From contig JBDTMC010000301.1 of assembly GCA_039934475.1 (NCBI GenBank), forward strand, positions 1-9,563: a DNA stretch of 9,563 nt, given 5' to 3'. The notes beneath the pieces were generated by a model that was not told where the DNA came from, searched no databases, and saw only the letters and a list, made by a program, of their open reading frames with translations. The DNA is from JBDTMC01 sp039934475 (GTDB lineage: Bacteria > Acidobacteriota > Terriglobia > Bryobacterales > Bryobacteraceae). The position numbers and the translations under genes are program-made. Every line of letters begins with the position of its first letter. Positions within the stretch are counted from its first letter, which is position 1. This document shows positions 6,920 through 9,563 of the stretch, piece by piece.

Positions 6920-6995
6920 ATTTCAACAGGCCCTATGAATGCGGTTCTTTTATACCGGGTAGAAAAAGACCGGAGTAGAAACGGAGAGCTGGCCC

Positions 6996-8111
6996 ATGGA
7001 GTTTACAGTAAGCAAGAACGAGCTGGTGAAAGAGCTGAATCTTTCCCAGGGCGTTGTCGAGAAGAAGACGACAATTCCAATCCTGTCGAACGTTCTGCTG
7101 GAAGCGAGCGGTGACCGCATTCTTCTCACCGCAACCGACCTTGAGTTGGGAATCCGGTGCAGCTGTCCGGCACGGGTGACTAAGGAAGGCGCCGGGACGA
7201 TTCCGGCGAAGCGGCTTCTGGACTACGTACGGCTGTTGCCGGATGCGGACGTGCAGGTGAAGTTTGGCGATAACCAGTGGGCGAGCCTGGTGTGCGGACG
7301 GTCGCGGACGCGGATTGCGGGAATGTCGCGGGAGAGCTTCCCTGAGTTGCCGGAGATGCCGGAAGTGATTGCGGAGATCCCGGTGGCGGTTCTGGCGTCG
7401 ATGATTTCGAAGACGATCTTTGCGATCTCATCGGAGGAATCGCGATTCACCCTGAACGGGGCGCTGCTGATTTTGAAAGAGACCGGATTGACGATGGTTT
7501 CTACCGATGGGCACCGGCTGGCGATGGTGGAGACGGATGTCGATATTCCTTCACTGACGGGGACGACGCGGGCCTTGGTGCCGAAGAAGGCGATGGGCGA
7601 GATCTTGAAGCTGGCCGGCGACGCGGGGGACGCGATGCTGCGGTTTTCAGGCGACGACAACCACCTTTTCTTCGAAGTGGGCCAGAGGCTGTTGATCAGC
7701 CGCAAGTTGACCGGCAATTTCCCGGATTTCGAGCGTGTGCTGCCGAAGGAGCATCCGCACTCGGTGAAGATGCAGCGTGACGATTTACGGAGTGCGATTG
7801 AGCGTGTATCGCAGTTTGCCGATGAGCGGTCGCGGGCGATCCGGTTGAGCATTCAGCCGGGCGAGACGAAGGTGTTCTCATCGATTTCAGAGACAGGCGA
7901 GAGCGAAGAGAGCATTCCGGTGGAGTATGACGGCGGCACATTGGAGATCGGGTTCAATGCGCAGTACATGTTGGATTTCATGCGTGCGATTTCCGAGACG
8001 GGGGTGAGTTTTCTGTTCAAGGACGCGCACAGCGCCGGCGAGATGCGTCCAACGGCAGAAGAGGGCTCGAACTACCGCTACCGGTACATCGTGATGCCGA
8101 TGCGGATCTGA
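6996..8111 (+). CDS. dnaN: DNA polymerase III beta subunit (sliding clamp)
   Basis: 371 residues, normal length for the clamp. DnaN dimerises into a ring around DNA and tethers the replicative polymerase and other clamp-binding proteins. The three-domain fold is represented throughout: MEFTVSKNELVKEL and TTIPILSNVLLEA in domain 1, FAISSEESRFTLNGALL (142-158) and STDGHRLAM (169-177) in domain 2, and KLTGNFPDFERVLP (237-250) then the C-terminal YRYIVMPMRI in domain 3. The MPMR ending contributes to the hydrophobic pocket that binds clamp-binding motifs. The start is ATG at 6996 with GGAGAG at 6983-6988, spaced 7 bases. It follows dnaA by 232 bp with its own probable promoter and precedes gyrB by 60 bp. 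No truncation or frameshift is visible. Confidence 0.98.
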   Translation: MEFTVSKNELVKELNLSQGVVEKKTTIPILSNVLLEASGDRILLTATDLELGIRCSCPARVTKEGAGTIPAKRLLDYVRLLPDADVQVKFGDNQWASLVCGRSRTRIAGMSRESFPELPEMPEVIAEIPVAVLASMISKTIFAISSEESRFTLNGALLILKETGLTMVSTDGHRLAMVETDVDIPSLTGTTRALVPKKAMGEILKLAGDAGDAMLRFSGDDNHLFFEVGQRLLISRKLTGNFPDFERVLPKEHPHSVKMQRDDLRSAIERVSQFADERSRAIRLSIQPGETKVFSSISETGESEESIPVEYDGGTLEIGFNAQYMLDFMRAISETGVSFLFKDAHSAGEMRPTAEEGSNYRYRYIVMPMRI

Positions 8112-8112
8112 G

Positions 8113-8131
8113 GCTAGCGCGAAGCGTTGGC
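8113..8131 (+). other. Small hairpin just after the dnaN stop
   Basis: In RNA, GCUAGCGC (8113-8120) can pair with GCGUUGGC (8124-8131) around a GAA loop, all eight pairs formed with two G-U wobbles. It begins two bases after the TGA of dnaN. No U-tract follows, so it is not a standard intrinsic terminator. It might protect or mark the mRNA 3' of dnaN; it might also be chance. Confidence 0.35.
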
Positions 8132-8171
8132 AAGGGTGACGGAGTATTAGCGTAGAGGCAATAAAGGAACT

Positions 8172-9563
8172 ATGGCGAGCGGCAATTACGATTCCACGAG
8201 TATCAAAGTGCTGGAAGGGCTTGAGGCGGTTCGGTTACGTCCGGCTATGTATATTGGCTCGACGGGTGAATCCGGTTTGCACCATCTGGTCTATGAGGTG
8301 GTTGACAACTCGGTGGATGAAGCTCTGGCTGGTCACTGCAATGAAATTTTGGTGACGATTCATCTCGACGATTCAGTAACCGTAGTGGACAATGGCCGCG
8401 GGATTCCGGTGGACATTAAGGAAGACTTTGGGATTTCGGCGGCTGAGATCGTGATGACGAAGCTGCACGCAGGCGGCAAGTTCGATTCGAACAGCTACAA
8501 GGTATCGGGCGGGTTGCACGGCGTGGGTGTGAGTTGCGTGAATGCGCTGTCGGAACAGCTTCTGTTGGAGATTTGGCGCGACGGTTATACGTGGGAGCAA
8601 GAGTACTGCAAAGGCGCTCCCAAGAGCCCTCTGGCACGAGCGGGCAAGGCCGGTAAGAAGACGGGCACCAAGATCACTTTCAAGCCCGACGCGACCATCA
8701 TGGACGCGACGAAGTTCAACTTCGACACGCTGTCGCAGAGGCTGCGGGAACTGGCTTTTTTGAATAAGGGCCTGACGATCAAGCTGACCGATGAGCGGGA
8801 GGAGCCGGTTAAGGCTCATGAGTTCCACTATTCGGGCGGTATCGCGGAGTTCATCAAGCATCTGAACCGCGGCAAGTCAGTTTTGCACGAGAAGCCCATC
8901 TATTTTGAGGGTGAGCGGCCGATGGCGAACGGGGGCGTCATCGCGATGGAGATCGCGATGCAGTACAACGATAGCTATGCCGATAATATTTTCAGTTTCG
9001 CGAACAACATCAACACGGTAGATGGGGGCACTCATTTGAGCGGCTTCCGCAGCGCATTAACCCGCGTTATCAATACGGCGGGGCAGGCGGGCGGGCTGTT
9101 CAAAGATGTGAAAGAGAACCTGACCGGCGACGATGTGCGCGAGGGTTTGACGGCGGTGGTGAGTGTGAAGCTGCCGCAACCGCAGTTTGAAGGGCAGACG
9201 AAGGGCAAGCTGAACAGCGACATCGGCGGGCAAGTGGTGGCGTTTGTTCACGAACGGCTGACGGAGTTCTTCGATAAGAACCCGGCGGTGATGAAGAAGA
9301 TTGTGTCGAAGGCGATTGATGCTTCGCGGGCGCGGGAAGCGGCGCGGAAAGCGCGCGACCTGACACGGCGTAAAGGCGCGCTGGATTCGGGCGGGCTCCC
9401 CGGGAAGCTGGCCGATTGCCAGGAGAAGGACCCACAGCGGTGCGAGTTGTTTCTAGTTGAGGGTGAATCGGCAGGCGGGACGGCGAAGATGGGCCGCGAC
9501 CGGCGGTATCAGGCAATTCTGCCATTAAAGGGCAAGATCCTGAACGTGGAGAAGGCCCGCTAC
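8172..9563 (+). CDS. gyrB: DNA gyrase subunit B (5' part, runs off right edge)
   Basis: 464 codons are visible with no stop; a full GyrB is usually 630-810 residues or more. With GyrA it forms the type II topoisomerase that introduces negative supercoils using ATP. The GHKL ATPase domain shows RLRPAMYIGST (21-31), VYEVVDNSVDEAL with catalytic Glu42 and Mg-binding Asn46, DNGRGIPVD (73-81), and GGLHGVGVSCVNALS (113-127). The transducer domain has QTKGKLNS, with Lys344 as the ATP-contacting lysine. The TOPRIM domain begins at LFLVEGESAGGTAK, with Glu430 as the first metal-binding acidic residue, and continues into LPLKGKILNVEKAR. GyrB and ParE are close relatives; position after dnaN and this wording favour GyrB. 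The start is ATG at 8172; AAGGA at 8164-8168 is only 3 bases away, unusually close. Probably co-transcribed with dnaN. No recF lies between them. Confidence 0.96.
   Translation, partial: MASGNYDSTSIKVLEGLEAVRLRPAMYIGSTGESGLHHLVYEVVDNSVDEALAGHCNEILVTIHLDDSVTVVDNGRGIPVDIKEDFGISAAEIVMTKLHAGGKFDSNSYKVSGGLHGVGVSCVNALSEQLLLEIWRDGYTWEQEYCKGAPKSPLARAGKAGKKTGTKITFKPDATIMDATKFNFDTLSQRLRELAFLNKGLTIKLTDEREEPVKAHEFHYSGGIAEFIKHLNRGKSVLHEKPIYFEGERPMANGGVIAMEIAMQYNDSYADNIFSFANNINTVDGGTHLSGFRSALTRVINTAGQAGGLFKDVKENLTGDDVREGLTAVVSVKLPQPQFEGQTKGKLNSDIGGQVVAFVHERLTEFFDKNPAVMKKIVSKAIDASRAREAARKARDLTRRKGALDSGGLPGKLADCQEKDPQRCELFLVEGESAGGTAKMGRDRRYQAILPLKGKILNVEKARY

Larger units (their letters stand above)
6764..6995. 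other. dnaA-dnaN intergenic region, candidate oriC segment
   Basis: No credible gene. It holds three DnaA-box-like sites (6775-6783, 6812-6820, 6858-6866), followed by a distinctly A+T-rich stretch of about 40 bp (6887-6928) in an otherwise GC-rich window, then the dnaN leader. Boxes next to an easily melted tract, between dnaA and dnaN, is the arrangement of the unwinding half of the Bacillus subtilis origin. Origin function here is inference from that layout; a GC-skew shift at genome scale would be the main test. Confidence 0.55.

Noticed and set aside
6935..6962. Small upstream frames in the dnaN leader (ATG at 6935, out of frame and overlapping dnaN; ATG at 6939, seven codons)
   Set aside because: Neither has a convincing ribosome site, and short ATG frames are expected by chance in 85 nt of leader.

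Overview
The window is a GC-rich bacterial chromosome segment carrying the replication-initiation locus dnaA-dnaN-gyrB. To its left are a glycogen phosphorylase gene, a family 2 glycosyltransferase gene and a tRNA-Gly gene. The style of the proteins suggests Acidobacteriota, possibly the Bryobacter/Solibacter side: a secreted beta-rich protein of unknown function, a DnaA with GGKHH in its DNA-binding signature, and no recF between dnaN and gyrB. This placement is inference from memory of protein style, not a database match, and I hold it only moderately.

Layout, left to right. Positions 2-967 (+) are the 3' part of an unrecognised, probably exported protein whose start lies off the left edge. 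Positions 1010-1299 (+) hold a decayed SpoIIE/RsbU-type PP2C phosphatase C-terminus, broken by a frameshifting deletion and a second, in-frame one. Positions 1360-3855 (+) are an intact glycogen/maltodextrin phosphorylase. Positions 3869-4867 (-) are a GT-A fold glycosyltransferase, convergent with glgP and separated from it by 13 bp. Positions 5048-5123 (-) are tRNA-Gly(GCC) with an encoded CCA and a plausible promoter upstream.

The 311 bp between the tRNA and dnaA hold no gene. They carry a tight cluster of DnaA-box-like sites, including a perfect 19-bp palindrome made of two TTTTCCACA sites. dnaA (5435-6763, +) follows. The 232-bp dnaA-dnaN gap holds three more DnaA-box-like sites, an A+T-rich stretch, a good sigma-70-type promoter and a 33-bp inverted-repeat structure over that promoter's -10. 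dnaN (6996-8111) and gyrB (8172 to the right edge, truncated) follow on the same strand with a 60-bp gap.

How the genes work together. DnaA opens the origin, DnaN is the sliding clamp of the replicative polymerase, and GyrB with GyrA removes the positive supercoils made by the fork. DnaA sites on both sides of dnaA suggest an origin split around the gene, as in Bacillus subtilis, together with DnaA autoregulation. The left half (carbohydrate metabolism, tRNA, phosphatase remnant) has no visible functional link to replication. I see no mobile element, CRISPR array, defence system or convincing new multi-gene system. The most useful signals are the origin architecture, the DnaA/box variation, the dnaN promoter operator candidate and the phosphatase remnant.
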